IMG/VR virus record: IMGVR_UViG_3300046006_000628
Location: 1-57,165 of that record
Origin: a virus
Length of the DNA stretch: 57,165 nucleotides
Strand: one strand, 5' to 3'
Part shown: piece by piece, positions 8,020 through 15,797 of the stretch
Layout of the letters: the number at the start of each line of letters is the position of its first letter
How positions within the stretch are numbered: position 1 is the first letter of the stretch
The notes under the pieces: model-generated
What the model saw: only the letters and a program-made list of their open reading frames with translations
What the model was told of the DNA's origin: nothing
Database searches by the model: none
Made by a program: the position numbers and the translations under genes

Positions 8020-8384
8020 AATACCTCTTTCTTCTCCTACCCTTGGCAGCCTGTGGCACACACGTTGAGCGCTGCTTGGTAGTGCCGCCACCTTACGACT
8101 GCGTTGCCAGCGGTGGCTCTGACCAGCTGTTCAGAACAGGTATCACACCGCGGCCGGACCCCAAGCCCACACCTGACCCGGCACCCAAGCCCGAGCCTAC
8201 ACCAGACCCGAAGCCCACGCCTGACCCAGAGCCTGATCCGAAGCCTGATCCGAAGCCCGACCACGATGACGACAAGGACCACGACGATGATCGGGACGAG
8301 CATGATGACGACGACCACGATGACGATCGGGACGACAAGCACGACAGGAAGCACGACAGGAAGCGGGGGCATGACGATGACTGA
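8016..8384 (+). CDS. lipoprotein with Pro/Asp repeat and Asp/His-rich tail
   Basis: The protein has 122 residues from ATG 8016. It has a short basic-hydrophobic signal peptide ending in a lipobox (L-A-A-C at about 10-13), so the mature N-terminal Cys should be lipidated. Residues about 47-80 are D-P-x-P/K-P repeats, an extended polyproline-like stalk. The last 40 residues are almost only D, H, K and R, with blocks such as H-D-D-D and D-R-D-D-K. Such a tail could bind divalent metal or act as a charged brush. Proline-rich phage lipoproteins include Rz1 spanins, but a separate spanin pair exists at 35028-35367. Confidence 0.72.
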   Translation: MKYLFLLLPLAACGTHVERCLVVPPPYDCVASGGSDQLFRTGITPRPDPKPTPDPAPKPEPTPDPKPTPDPEPDPKPDPKPDHDDDKDHDDDRDEHDDDDHDDDRDDKHDRKHDRKRGHDDD

Positions 8385-8739
8385 TGAACTGGTGACAGAA
8401 GCCCGCAAAGGAGGCCCTTGTGCCGAACTCGGCAACCGGTGTCGGGTAATTGAAGCTGCCAGCGGATGCTTTTGTGCGGCTGTCGCCGACCGCATCGAAG
8501 TCCTGACGGCACAGCTTCAAGTCAGCAATGAACTTGGCAGGGCATTGGAAGAAGACGCGGGTCAGCTTCGGGAAGACAACGCGCGGCTGAAATCGGGTTT
8601 GCGTCACATCGTGACATATGTGGCCGAGCCATCTGACCTCGACGGGGACACGATCAATGCGCTGCGGTGCGATCTGCGCTTTGTCGGACGAGTTGCCCTC
8701 GCCGCCCTCAACACCGGAAAGGGGGAGAGCCATGACTAA
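8371..8739 (+). CDS. hypothetical coiled-coil protein
   Basis: The protein has 122 residues. The start is ATG 8371 or the in-frame ATG 8377, both downstream of GCGGGGG. Residues about 38-75 form a heptad-patterned coiled coil (I-E-V-L-T-A-Q-L, then L-R-E-D-N-A-R-L). Four cysteines lie near the N terminus (C-A-E-L-G-N-R-C and C-F-C), which could bind metal. It overlaps the lipoprotein gene by 14 bases. No function is recognised. Confidence 0.6.
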   Translation: MTMTDELVTEARKGGPCAELGNRCRVIEAASGCFCAAVADRIEVLTAQLQVSNELGRALEEDAGQLREDNARLKSGLRHIVTYVAEPSDLDGDTINALRCDLRFVGRVALAALNTGKGESHD

Positions 8740-8896
8740 GCGCACCATCATGGTGACCAACAGGAACAACATGAACTCCCTCGACGGGCACCTTGGACAG
8801 GTAGCGGTCAGCGTGCCGCTACTACCATGGGATGATCCGGACCCTGAGCCGCCACCCCTACCACCCCCACCGCCTCGTGTGTTCAACGGCAAGTGA
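8732..8896 (+). CDS. proline-rich small protein (54 aa)
   Basis: The start is ATG 8732, eight bases inside the preceding gene, with GGGGGAG as ribosome site. The second half is a polyproline run (P-E-P-P-P-L-P-P-P-P-P-P-R). It has no cysteine and no membrane segment. Such peptides often bind SH3-like or WW-like partners in other systems, but nothing here identifies a partner. Confidence 0.5.
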   Translation: MTKRTIMVTNRNNMNSLDGHLGQVAVSVPLLPWDDPDPEPPPLPPPPPRVFNGK

Positions 8897-8897
8897 C

Positions 8898-9107
8898 ATG
8901 GGCAGGTTACTAGGACGCAAGCCCAACGCTCAGTCAGTCATCGGCCGTGCGGCTGGGCTCTACAACGAGGGCGTGGACATCCCCATGATAGCCGAGCGCA
9001 TGGGGATACAGGTCGGCACAGTCTACGCCTACCTCTCAAGGGCACGGTCCCGCAAGCTACTGATATCAAACGATCCCATACCAATGGTACGCAAGGAGCA
9101 ACCATGA
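8898..9107 (+). CDS. small helix-turn-helix protein (69 aa)
   Basis: The start at ATG 8898 comes one base after the previous stop; the longer frame from 8832 is in another gene's territory. Residues about 14-50 form an HTH of the resolvase or sigma-like type: A-A-G-L-Y-N-E-G-V-D-I-P-M-I-A-E-R-M-G-I, then V-Y-A-Y-L-S-R-A-R. It probably binds DNA and may regulate early genes. It overlaps the deaminase gene by four bases (ATGA). Confidence 0.65.
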   Translation: MGRLLGRKPNAQSVIGRAAGLYNEGVDIPMIAERMGIQVGTVYAYLSRARSRKLLISNDPIPMVRKEQP

Positions 9108-9553
9108 CTGAGTACCCACTAGACACTGAGCGACTGCAATCATGGGCCATCGACATGGCCCGGCATGTGGCCAAGCTATCCAAGGACCCATCGACCAAGG
9201 TCGGCGCTGTCCTGTTCGACAGCAAGCGGCGCTTCGTCAGCGCTGGATACAACGGACTGCCACGTGGAGTGGAGGACAAGCCCGAGCGCCTCACTGATCG
9301 GGACATCAAGTACAGGATGATCCGCCACGCGGAGGCCAACGCCATCGCGTTCGCTACTGCACCCCTCGACGGGGCGACACTGGTGGTAACCCACCCGTGC
9401 TGTGCTCAGTGCGCTGGCGCTGCCATCCAAGCTGGCGTGACCCATGTGGTGTGGCCGAAGCCTGACGCCGTCTTCCGCGGGCGGTGGGCTGCTGACCTCG
9501 TCCTTGTACAAGAGATGTTCCAAGAAGCAGGAGTGCACGTCCATGAAGTCTGA
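9104..9553 (+). CDS. dCMP deaminase
   Basis: The protein has 149 residues, close to the usual size. The zinc site is complete: H75-A-E77 (E is the proton shuttle) and the P-C-C-A-Q-C block at 98-103, which supplies the CxxC ligands. The N-terminal D-P-S-T-K-V-G-A is also typical of the family. It converts dCMP to dUMP, feeding dTMP synthesis from host nucleotides. No thymidylate synthase was seen in the window, so the phage presumably relies on the host enzyme. It is coupled to the HTH gene upstream and to the diphosphohydrolase downstream. Confidence 0.92.
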   Translation: MTEYPLDTERLQSWAIDMARHVAKLSKDPSTKVGAVLFDSKRRFVSAGYNGLPRGVEDKPERLTDRDIKYRMIRHAEANAIAFATAPLDGATLVVTHPCCAQCAGAAIQAGVTHVVWPKPDAVFRGRWAADLVLVQEMFQEAGVHVHEV

Positions 9554-9899
9554 ACTTGAAGGCGACGGCTTCATCACGGTCGTACCAGAGGGGCGCAAGG
9601 ACGATCAGGACAAGCTGCGGTACGATCTGATCCCACCCGAACTGCTTGAGGAAGTGGCTCGCGTCTTGACTTACGGTGCTGTTAAGTATAGTGAACGTAA
9701 CTGGGAGCGGGGTATGTCGTGGGGCCGACCCTTTGGTGCACTGATGCGCCACATGTGGGCATGGTGGAAGGGTGAGAACTGTGATCCAGAGACAGGGTAT
9801 TCACATCTCGCACATGCGCTGTGTTGCGTCACGTTCCTTATGACATACGAGCGCCGTGGTATAGGCAAGGACGACAGGCACAAGGTGGGGAGACAGTAA
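9543..9899 (+). CDS. dATP/dGTP diphosphohydrolase-like (DUF5664)
   Basis: The protein has 118 residues. The conserved block Y-G-A-V-K-Y-S-E-R-N-W-E-x-G, then L-M-R-H-M-W-A-W-W-K-G-E-x-x-D-P-E-T-G-x-x-H-L-A-H-A fits the phage DUF5664 family, annotated as dATP/dGTP diphosphohydrolase N-terminal domain. The E/H/D residues would bind metal in an all-alpha NTP pyrophosphohydrolase fold. Relatives clear dGTP or dATP in phages with modified purines, but no PurZ homologue is visible here, so a simple nucleotide-pool role is more likely. It overlaps the deaminase by 11 bases and the polymerase gene by one. Confidence 0.8.
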   Translation: MKSELEGDGFITVVPEGRKDDQDKLRYDLIPPELLEEVARVLTYGAVKYSERNWERGMSWGRPFGALMRHMWAWWKGENCDPETGYSHLAHALCCVTFLMTYERRGIGKDDRHKVGRQ

Positions 9900-11776
9900 T
9901 GGACATCGTTACTATAGACTTCGAGACATACTACGACAGGGACTATTCCCTATCTAAGATCACAACCGAGGCGTACATAAGGTCACCTCTGTTCGAGGTC
10001 ATCGGGGTGGGCGTCAAGGTCAACAACGGGCCGGTCGATACCTACAGTGGTGAGGACGCAGGTAAGTTCCTGAAGTCACTGGACTACAGGGACAAGGCTA
10101 TCCTCTGCCACAACACCGTCTTCGACGGGGCCATCCTTTCGTGGAAGTTCGGCATCAAGCCCAAGCTGTGGTTCGACACGCTATCCATGGCCCGACCGAA
10201 GCACGCAGCCACCGTGGGCGGTAGTCTCAAGGCACTGGCTGTTGAGTACGAGCTAGGGCAGAAGGGCGAGGAAGTTATCCAAGCTCTGGGTAAGCGGCGT
10301 AAGGACTTCACCCCTACAGAACTTGCTGCGTACATGCGCTACTGTGCCAATGACGTAGACCTGACCTATGCCCTGTTCAAGAAGCTGCGCAAAGGGTTCC
10401 CAACCGACGAGCTCTTGGTCATCGACCAGACGCTGCGCATGTACACCGAGCCGACAGTGGAGCTCGACGCTGACCTGTTGAACGATCACCTCGCGCGGGT
10501 CATCATGGGTAAGCAGCTACTCATGGACAGCCTCGGCGGTAAGGGCAAGGACATGATCATGTCCAACGAGAAGTTCGCCAAGCTGCTGCGCAAGCGCGGG
10601 GTGGACGTACCCATGAAGACCAGTGGCACCACGGGCAAGGAGACGTATGCCTTTGCCAAGACGGACCTCGACTTCCTCGCACTGCAGGACCACCACGACC
10701 CCGTGGTTCAGACCCTTATCGGTGCCCGGCTCGGGCTCAAGTCCACCTTGGAAGAGACACGCACGTCGAACCTCATTGCCGCATCCAAGCGCGGTCCGCT
10801 GCCCATCATGCTCAACTACTACGGGGCACACACAGGGCGCTTCTCCGGCGGCGACAAGCTGAACCTACAGAACCTGCCCAGCCGTGGCGACAACACCATC
10901 AGGCGGGCACTGCGCGCACCGAAGGGCCACAAGATCATCAGCTGCGATAGCAGCCAGATCGAGGCGCGCATGGTGGCCTACATCGCAGGGCAGACTGACC
11001 TTGTGCAGCAGTTCCGTGAGGGACGGGACGTGTACTCGGAGTTCGCATCCGACATCTACCACCGTAAGATCAGCAAGGGCGACAAGGTCGAACGCTTTGT
11101 AGGCAAGACCTGCATCCTTGGGCTAGGGTACATGACCGGTTCCCCCAAGCTAAGGGATACGCTCAAGCGTGGGCAGGGCGACATCTCCGTGGATGTCACC
11201 GAAGAAGAAGCCAAGGAGATCGTGGACATCTACCGTCGCAAGAACCACAAGATCGTCTCGCTGTGGGGTGCATGTGGCTACGCACTGTCGAGCATGGTGG
11301 CCGGTCGCAGCGGCCGCATCGGTGAGCTTCTTACCTACAACTCGTCGGGCATCCTGCTACCCAACGGTATGACGCTTCAGTACCACGGGCTGCAAGCCAA
11401 GGGGCACCAGTTCCTCTACGTCCAAGACCGGCGCATGTTCACCAGAGCGATGAAGGCCCGCCTTGGTGGCGACCAGAGCAGCGTGGGCGAAGACCTCGTA
11501 CCCGGACAGTCGCGTCTCTACGGTGGCAAGGTGACGGAGAACCTCGTCCAAGCGCTGGCCCGCATCGTTGTGTCGGGGCAGATGCTCAAGATCAAAGAGG
11601 CTGGCTACCACGTCGCCTTCCAAGTCCACGACGAGAACGTCTGCGTAGTGCCTGACGCACAGGCTGAGCAGGCACAGAAGGACATCGTGGAGATCATGTC
11701 CACCCCGCCCACTTGGGCACCCGACTTGCCTGTGGCCTGCGAGGCAGGCATGGCCGACACCTACGGAGACGCGTGA
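9899..11776 (+). CDS. family A DNA polymerase with 3'-5' exonuclease domain
   Basis: The protein has 625 residues from ATG 9899 (TAATG overlap with the previous stop). The exonuclease has D7-x-E9 near the N terminus, an Exo II region H-N-T-V-F-D-G and an Exo III Y-x-x-x-D (Y-C-A-N-D-V-D). The polymerase has motif A D-S-S-Q-I-E-A-R, motif B around R-F-V-G-K-T-C-I-L-G-L-G-Y and motif C V-H-D-E. No 5'-3' exonuclease domain is present, as in T7-type replicases. This is the replicative polymerase, and it heads a cluster of repair and recombination enzymes. Confidence 0.95.
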   Translation: MDIVTIDFETYYDRDYSLSKITTEAYIRSPLFEVIGVGVKVNNGPVDTYSGEDAGKFLKSLDYRDKAILCHNTVFDGAILSWKFGIKPKLWFDTLSMARPKHAATVGGSLKALAVEYELGQKGEEVIQALGKRRKDFTPTELAAYMRYCANDVDLTYALFKKLRKGFPTDELLVIDQTLRMYTEPTVELDADLLNDHLARVIMGKQLLMDSLGGKGKDMIMSNEKFAKLLRKRGVDVPMKTSGTTGKETYAFAKTDLDFLALQDHHDPVVQTLIGARLGLKSTLEETRTSNLIAASKRGPLPIMLNYYGAHTGRFSGGDKLNLQNLPSRGDNTIRRALRAPKGHKIISCDSSQIEARMVAYIAGQTDLVQQFREGRDVYSEFASDIYHRKISKGDKVERFVGKTCILGLGYMTGSPKLRDTLKRGQGDISVDVTEEEAKEIVDIYRRKNHKIVSLWGACGYALSSMVAGRSGRIGELLTYNSSGILLPNGMTLQYHGLQAKGHQFLYVQDRRMFTRAMKARLGGDQSSVGEDLVPGQSRLYGGKVTENLVQALARIVVSGQMLKIKEAGYHVAFQVHDENVCVVPDAQAEQAQKDIVEIMSTPPTWAPDLPVACEAGMADTYGDA

Positions 11777-12000
11777 TGGCATTTATAGGTAAACTTTATT
11801 ACACGCCACGGTGTAGGTTTCGTACACTCATCGTCCGCTGTCTGCTTTGCGGTAACAAGCAGACCTACACGGAAAAGGTTGGAGAACCCATAACTACATT
11901 TGAGTTTGGTGACGATCCTACCGTAGTACCTTTATGTAACTGCTACGAAAAGGCAGACGACCCCTACTTTGTTCCACTCACAATGGTTGAGGACGCGTGA
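11776..12000 (+). CDS. CxxC zinc-binding-like small protein, paralogue A
   Basis: The protein has 74 residues. It starts at ATG 11776, overlapping the polymerase stop (TGATG). The motif R-C-L-L-C-G-N-K near residue 22 and a later C-N-C-Y make a likely four-cysteine zinc site. The next gene encodes the same pattern (R-C-L-L-C-G-K-K and C-D-C-Y), so the two look like a tandem duplication. Base composition is more AT-rich than in the polymerase gene. Confidence 0.65.
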   Translation: MAFIGKLYYTPRCRFRTLIVRCLLCGNKQTYTEKVGEPITTFEFGDDPTVVPLCNCYEKADDPYFVPLTMVEDA

Positions 12001-12236
12001 TGGCGATCGTGGGTAGGATAGTGACGCGCCCAGCGAACACCGCACCGCCCATACGCCACATCTCATGGATAGAAATGCGGTGCCTGCTGTGCGGTAAGAA
12101 GACTACGCACGCACTGAACGCGCTGACCTATCACCCACAGGTCGATCTTATACCGAGAAGCCCGATGGTTGTGACGTTCTGCGATTGCTATGACGACATT
12201 CACCAAGATGTAAGGATGATACCCGATGACTGTTAA
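12000..12236 (+). CDS. CxxC zinc-binding-like small protein, paralogue B
   Basis: The protein has 78 residues from ATG 12000, again a TGATG coupling; the GTG three bases earlier is an alternative. It carries R-C-L-L-C-G-K-K at about 27 and C-D-C-Y near residue 60, matching paralogue A. It presumably folds around one zinc ion. The role is unknown; its position next to the polymerase and nuclease suggests replication or repair. Confidence 0.65.
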   Translation: MAIVGRIVTRPANTAPPIRHISWIEMRCLLCGKKTTHALNALTYHPQVDLIPRSPMVVTFCDCYDDIHQDVRMIPDDC

Positions 12237-12891
12237 ACTTTCCCACTCCTTCAGCGCACTAAAGCAATATGAAAACTGCCCAAAAAGGTACTACCACCAG
12301 CGCATCACCAAGGAGGTTAAGGACAGCGTCGGCGAGGCCACCCTCTATGGTGAGCGGGTGCACAAGCATCTGGAAGACTACCTCAAGACGGGCGCTGCAC
12401 TGCCGGATGATTCGGTCAAGCTCCAGCCTCTGTGCGATACGTTCCGTACAAGCGCAGGGGACGGCGGGTTCTTCGTCGAGCAGGAGTACACCCTGAACAA
12501 GGACCTGCAGGAGACGGGGTGGTGGGACGCTGACGCATGGCTGCGCTTCAAGCTCGACGTGCTGGTCGTGCGCGACAACGGGACTGCCATCGTGGCTGAC
12601 TGGAAGACCGGCAAGCGCCGGCCTGACTTCGACCAGCTGGAGATGTTCGCCCTTGCTGTGTTCAGCTTCTGGCCAGCAGTCAACAAGGTCACGTCCGTGT
12701 TCGTGTGGACCAAAGAGAACGCCATGGACAAGGAGACGTACAAGCGGGAGCACATCGACGACATGTGGACACGCCTGCTTACCCGGATCAACCGGGTGGA
12801 GAAGTCGCTGGAGACTGACGTCTGGCCGGCCAAGCCCAGTGGCCTCTGCCGCTACTGTCCATGCAAGGATTTCTGTGAGTTCGCGGCATGA
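12226..12891 (+). CDS. Cas4/RecB-like PD-(D/E)XK nuclease with Fe-S cysteines
   Basis: The protein has 221 residues. The catalytic core is visible as L-D-V-L (metal-binding Asp), A-D-W-K-T-G-K (D-x-K of the PD-(D/E)XK site) and a following Q-L-E-M-F-A. One cysteine near the N terminus (Y-E-N-C-P-K-R-Y-Y) and C-R-Y-C-P-C-K-D-F-C near the C terminus are placed as in Cas4/AddB proteins that hold a 4Fe-4S cluster. It is likely a 5'-3' exonuclease in recombination or end processing. It overlaps the upstream gene by 11 bases and the HNH gene by four. Confidence 0.88.
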   Translation: MTVKLSHSFSALKQYENCPKRYYHQRITKEVKDSVGEATLYGERVHKHLEDYLKTGAALPDDSVKLQPLCDTFRTSAGDGGFFVEQEYTLNKDLQETGWWDADAWLRFKLDVLVVRDNGTAIVADWKTGKRRPDFDQLEMFALAVFSFWPAVNKVTSVFVWTKENAMDKETYKREHIDDMWTRLLTRINRVEKSLETDVWPAKPSGLCRYCPCKDFCEFAA

Positions 12892-13364
12892 AACCAGAGG
12901 TGCGAGAGAAATGGATGGCCGCTCGTGTAAAACACGGCGCATACATGGGCGGGGTCGAGTCCCCAGAACACTATATCTGGCGAACCATGGTTGCTAGATG
13001 TACTAGGCCGAGTGCCAAAGGGTACGCCCACTACGGCGGGCGTGGTATTCAGGTCTGTGATAGATGGTCAGACTTCCAAAACTTTTGGGGCGACATGGGA
13101 CCCCGCCCCAGCAAGAAGCACAGCTTAGATCGGACCAACAACGACGGCCCGTACTCGCCCGATAACTGCCGGTGGGCCACCTTCGATGTGCAGCAGAAGA
13201 ATAAAAGGACGACCACCTACTACACCAATGGAGAGTTCATTGGTACGCCCGCCGAGTGTGCAGCGCACATAGGCATTAGCCGAGCACTTGCATCCTACCG
13301 GATGCGAGCTTGGGGAACCTACGAGAAAGGGGTTGCGTGGTGCCTACTCCCGAACATACAGTAA
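12888..13364 (+). CDS. HNH homing endonuclease (copy 3)
   Basis: The protein has 158 residues, homologous to the gene at 804-1376. It shares Y-x-x-W-x-T-M-x-x-R-C, then YGGRGI-x-VCDRW, then DMG, then L-D-R-x-x-x-D-G-x-Y, then NCRWAT. In place of LDRID it has LDRTN, so one conserved acidic residue is changed to Asn; whether activity remains is unclear. It lies between the Fe-S nuclease and the VRR-NUC gene and overlaps both, an insertion site typical of homing genes. Confidence 0.85.
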   Translation: MKPEVREKWMAARVKHGAYMGGVESPEHYIWRTMVARCTRPSAKGYAHYGGRGIQVCDRWSDFQNFWGDMGPRPSKKHSLDRTNNDGPYSPDNCRWATFDVQQKNKRTTTYYTNGEFIGTPAECAAHIGISRALASYRMRAWGTYEKGVAWCLLPNIQ

Positions 13365-13660
13365 AGAAGGCGTTAGATCGTATGCTGAAGGCTGAGCGGG
13401 TGTGGTTTTACCCCCCGCAGGCCGGACCATTTGGAAGTGCAGGTATTCCAGACCGAGTAGCGGTCGTGGACGGTCTGTTCGTGGGCATCGAGTGTAAGGC
13501 TGATGCCAAGAAGAAGCCTACTGCTCTGCAGATCAAGTGCATGGCAGACATCGAAGCGGCGGGTGGCAAGTGCTTCGTCGTGTATGACAAAGAAACAATC
13601 GAGCACGTAAGGGAATGGATACATGCTTGTCGTCGAGTCCGTGAGGGCACTAGCCCTTAA
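13340..13660 (+). CDS. VRR-NUC family nuclease
   Basis: The protein has 106 residues from GTG 13340, which follows a purine-rich GAGAAAGGGG; ATG 13382 is a shorter alternative. The active-site pattern is G-I-P-D (metal-binding Asp), then I-E-C-K (E-x-K), then Q-I-K-C-M, with the G-x-x-C-F-V-V-Y strand after it, as in phage VRR-NUC proteins. These are structure-selective endonucleases, often Holliday-junction resolvases. It overlaps the next gene (helicase) by 38 bases, so the two are likely translated together. Confidence 0.85.
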   Translation: MPTPEHTVKKALDRMLKAERVWFYPPQAGPFGSAGIPDRVAVVDGLFVGIECKADAKKKPTALQIKCMADIEAAGGKCFVVYDKETIEHVREWIHACRRVREGTSP

Positions 13661-15170
13661 GCTTAATGATCCACATCGGGTGTTGGAGTGCATACCCAAG
13701 GCCAGACAGCTACCCTCCAACCCCAACATCGTCATCGTACCTCACAGGGTCAGAGAGACACAGCGACTGAAGGAACTGGGCTTCAACCCCCCATCTCCTA
13801 TCAAGTACCAGTACGAGTGGCCCGGACAGCTGACGCCCTTCGACCACCAGCGATCGACGGCTGAGTTCGTGACCCTCTACAAGCGGTGTCTGGTGCTCAA
13901 CTCGATCGGCACCGGCAAGACCATGAGCGCCCTGTGGGCAGCCGACTTCCTCATGAACATGGGTGTGGTCAAGAAGGTGCTGATCCTGTCCCCGCTGTCC
14001 ACGCTGGAGCGGGTGTGGGGTGACGCTGTCTTCAAGGAGTTGCACCACCGCAAGTCGGTGACCCTCTATGGTGACGCTGCGCGACGCAAGCGCTTGCTCA
14101 ATACCCAAGCCGACTTCTACATCATCAACCACGATGGCTTCCCCATCATCTCCAAGGATGCGCTGGACATGTTCGACCTCGTCATCATCGACGAGGCAGC
14201 GGTCTACCGGAACCCATCGACCCGCAGGTTCAAGCAGTTCTACCGGTGGCTGGCTGTCCAGCCGGACATGCGCCTGTGGCTGATGACAGGAACGCCCACA
14301 CCCAACGAGCCGACCGATGCGTGGGCGCTGGCCAAGCTGGTCGATAGCCCGCACATGACCAAGAGCTACACCGGGTTCCGTGAGCAGGTCATGACCAAGA
14401 CAGGCCAGTGGCGTTACGTGCCACGGGCGGACAGTGTCGATATCGTCAAGCACGTTCTGCAACCATCCATCAGGTTCACCCGTGAGGAGTGCCTCGATCT
14501 GCCCGACACCCTGACGCAGACGCGCAAGGTGGACATGACGCCCGAGCAGGCCAAGCACTTCAAGCAGATGCTCAAGCAGCTGGTGACTGAGGCAGCAGGC
14601 GGCACGATCACGGCGGTCAACGAGGCGGTCAAGGCGCAGAAGCTGATCCAGATCGCACTGGGTGTAGCCTATGGTGAGGATGGTGAGCCGATCGAACTGG
14701 ACTGCGCACCGCGGATCAGCGCGGTTAAAGAGGTCATCGAGGAGGCGGGTGAGAAGGTCATCCTTTTCGTCCCCTTGACAGGCGTCCTGCGCATGTTGGA
14801 GCGCGAACTATCCAAGCAGTGGACGGTGGGAGTGATCAACGGTGAGGTGTCATCGGCCAAGCGCAACGACATCTTCCATAACTTTCAACACGCTAAGGAC
14901 CCGCACATATTAATTGCACACCCCGCAACAATGGCGCATGGATTGACCTTGACAGCCGCGTCAACTGTTGTATGGTATGGGCCTATCACCAGTAACGAAC
15001 AGTATGTTCAAGCCAACGGCCGCGTAGAACGCATCGGTAAGAAACATGTGTCGAACGTGGTCCACATAGAAGCAACCGAAGTTGAGCACCGCATCTACGA
15101 GAGACTGCAGAACAAGCAGAAGCTGCAGGGTGTATTGCTTGACCTGATATCCCAGATGGGGAAGGAGTGA
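13623..15170 (+). CDS. SNF2-type superfamily 2 DNA helicase/translocase
   Basis: The protein has 515 residues. Motif I S-I-G-T-G-K-T lies near residue 94, motif Ia-like I-L-S-P-L-S-T-L-E-R-V-W follows, motif II reads V-I-I-D-E-A-A, motif III L-M-T-G-T-P-T-P-N-E, and motif VI Q-A-N-G-R-V-E-R-I-G near the C terminus. The D-E-A-A in place of DEAH fits the SNF2-like phage helicases. It probably remodels or migrates branched DNA together with the VRR-NUC nuclease encoded in overlap upstream. Ribosome-site sequence before ATG 13623 is weak, consistent with coupled translation. Confidence 0.9.
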   Translation: MLVVESVRALALKLNDPHRVLECIPKARQLPSNPNIVIVPHRVRETQRLKELGFNPPSPIKYQYEWPGQLTPFDHQRSTAEFVTLYKRCLVLNSIGTGKTMSALWAADFLMNMGVVKKVLILSPLSTLERVWGDAVFKELHHRKSVTLYGDAARRKRLLNTQADFYIINHDGFPIISKDALDMFDLVIIDEAAVYRNPSTRRFKQFYRWLAVQPDMRLWLMTGTPTPNEPTDAWALAKLVDSPHMTKSYTGFREQVMTKTGQWRYVPRADSVDIVKHVLQPSIRFTREECLDLPDTLTQTRKVDMTPEQAKHFKQMLKQLVTEAAGGTITAVNEAVKAQKLIQIALGVAYGEDGEPIELDCAPRISAVKEVIEEAGEKVILFVPLTGVLRMLERELSKQWTVGVINGEVSSAKRNDIFHNFQHAKDPHILIAHPATMAHGLTLTAASTVVWYGPITSNEQYVQANGRVERIGKKHVSNVVHIEATEVEHRIYERLQNKQKLQGVLLDLISQMGKE

Positions 15171-15171
15171 C

Positions 15172-15399
15172 ATGAGCTTTGTTATTGATAGGGGCGTACC
15201 GCTTCCCGAGAAGAACGTCCGCTGGAAGTACCCGTTCGAGCAGATGGAAGTCGGCGACAGCTTCTTCGTCGTCAACAAGGACACAACCCAGATGTCTGCG
15301 CTGTGCAAGCGCGCAGCCACGCGCCTCGGTGGTCGCTTCGTTACCGCCAAGGTCGAGCACGATGGTGCCTCTGGCGTCCGGGTCTGGAGGATGGAATGA
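15172..15399 (+). CDS. conserved small phage protein (75 aa)
   Basis: The core R-G-V-P-L-P-E-K then W-K-Y-P-F-E-Q-M-E-V-G-D-S-F-F-V is a pattern I have seen in many phage early regions, with an R-x-G-G-R-F segment later. It is soluble, basic and beta-rich. The start lies one base after the helicase stop, with GGGAAGGAG upstream. The function is unknown in the family. Confidence 0.7.
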   Translation: MSFVIDRGVPLPEKNVRWKYPFEQMEVGDSFFVVNKDTTQMSALCKRAATRLGGRFVTAKVEHDGASGVRVWRME

Positions 15400-15797
15400 C
15401 CCTCACAGTCGAGCAGGTTGTAGGGACCTACATCAAGCTTCGGCGCAAGAAGGAAGCGCTGGAGAACCAAGTCAAGGCAGACGTCGATGCTATCAAGGCC
15501 AGCATGGGCAAGATCGAAGCTTGGCTTATGGAGAAGGCAGACGCTGATGGCGTCACGTCCTTCAAGACAACGGCCGGGACGGCGTTCGTCACGACCACGG
15601 ACTTCGCCAACGTCGCAGACTGGGACGCTGTGCTCACCTTCATCAAGTCGCATGACGCGTTCGACATGCTGGAGAAACGGGTGAGCAAGAGCGCGGTCCG
15701 CGCCTACATGGACGAGTCCGGCGACGTACCGCCGGGCATCAACTACGGAACCAAGATCGGCATCAACGTCCGGAAAGCAGCAGGGGGTGACGAATGA
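15396..15797 (+). CDS. hypothetical phage protein, helical (133 aa)
   Basis: ATG 15396 overlaps the previous stop (ATGA). The N-terminal third is a long basic-acidic helix (Y-I-K-L-R-R-K-K-E-A-L-E-N-Q-V-K). Then comes F-K-T-T-A-G-T-A-F-V-T-T-T-D-F, a beta-hairpin-like stretch, and a C-terminal helical region ending in G-x-x-P-P-G-I-N-Y. Proteins of this layout are common beside phage single-strand binding genes, but I cannot name a function. Confidence 0.65.
   Translation: MTLTVEQVVGTYIKLRRKKEALENQVKADVDAIKASMGKIEAWLMEKADADGVTSFKTTAGTAFVTTTDFANVADWDAVLTFIKSHDAFDMLEKRVSKSAVRAYMDESGDVPPGINYGTKIGINVRKAAGGDE

Noticed and set aside
14949-14976. TTGACA-16-TATGGT inside the helicase gene
   Set aside because: A fair promoter match but within a coding region and with no gene boundary near; probably chance.
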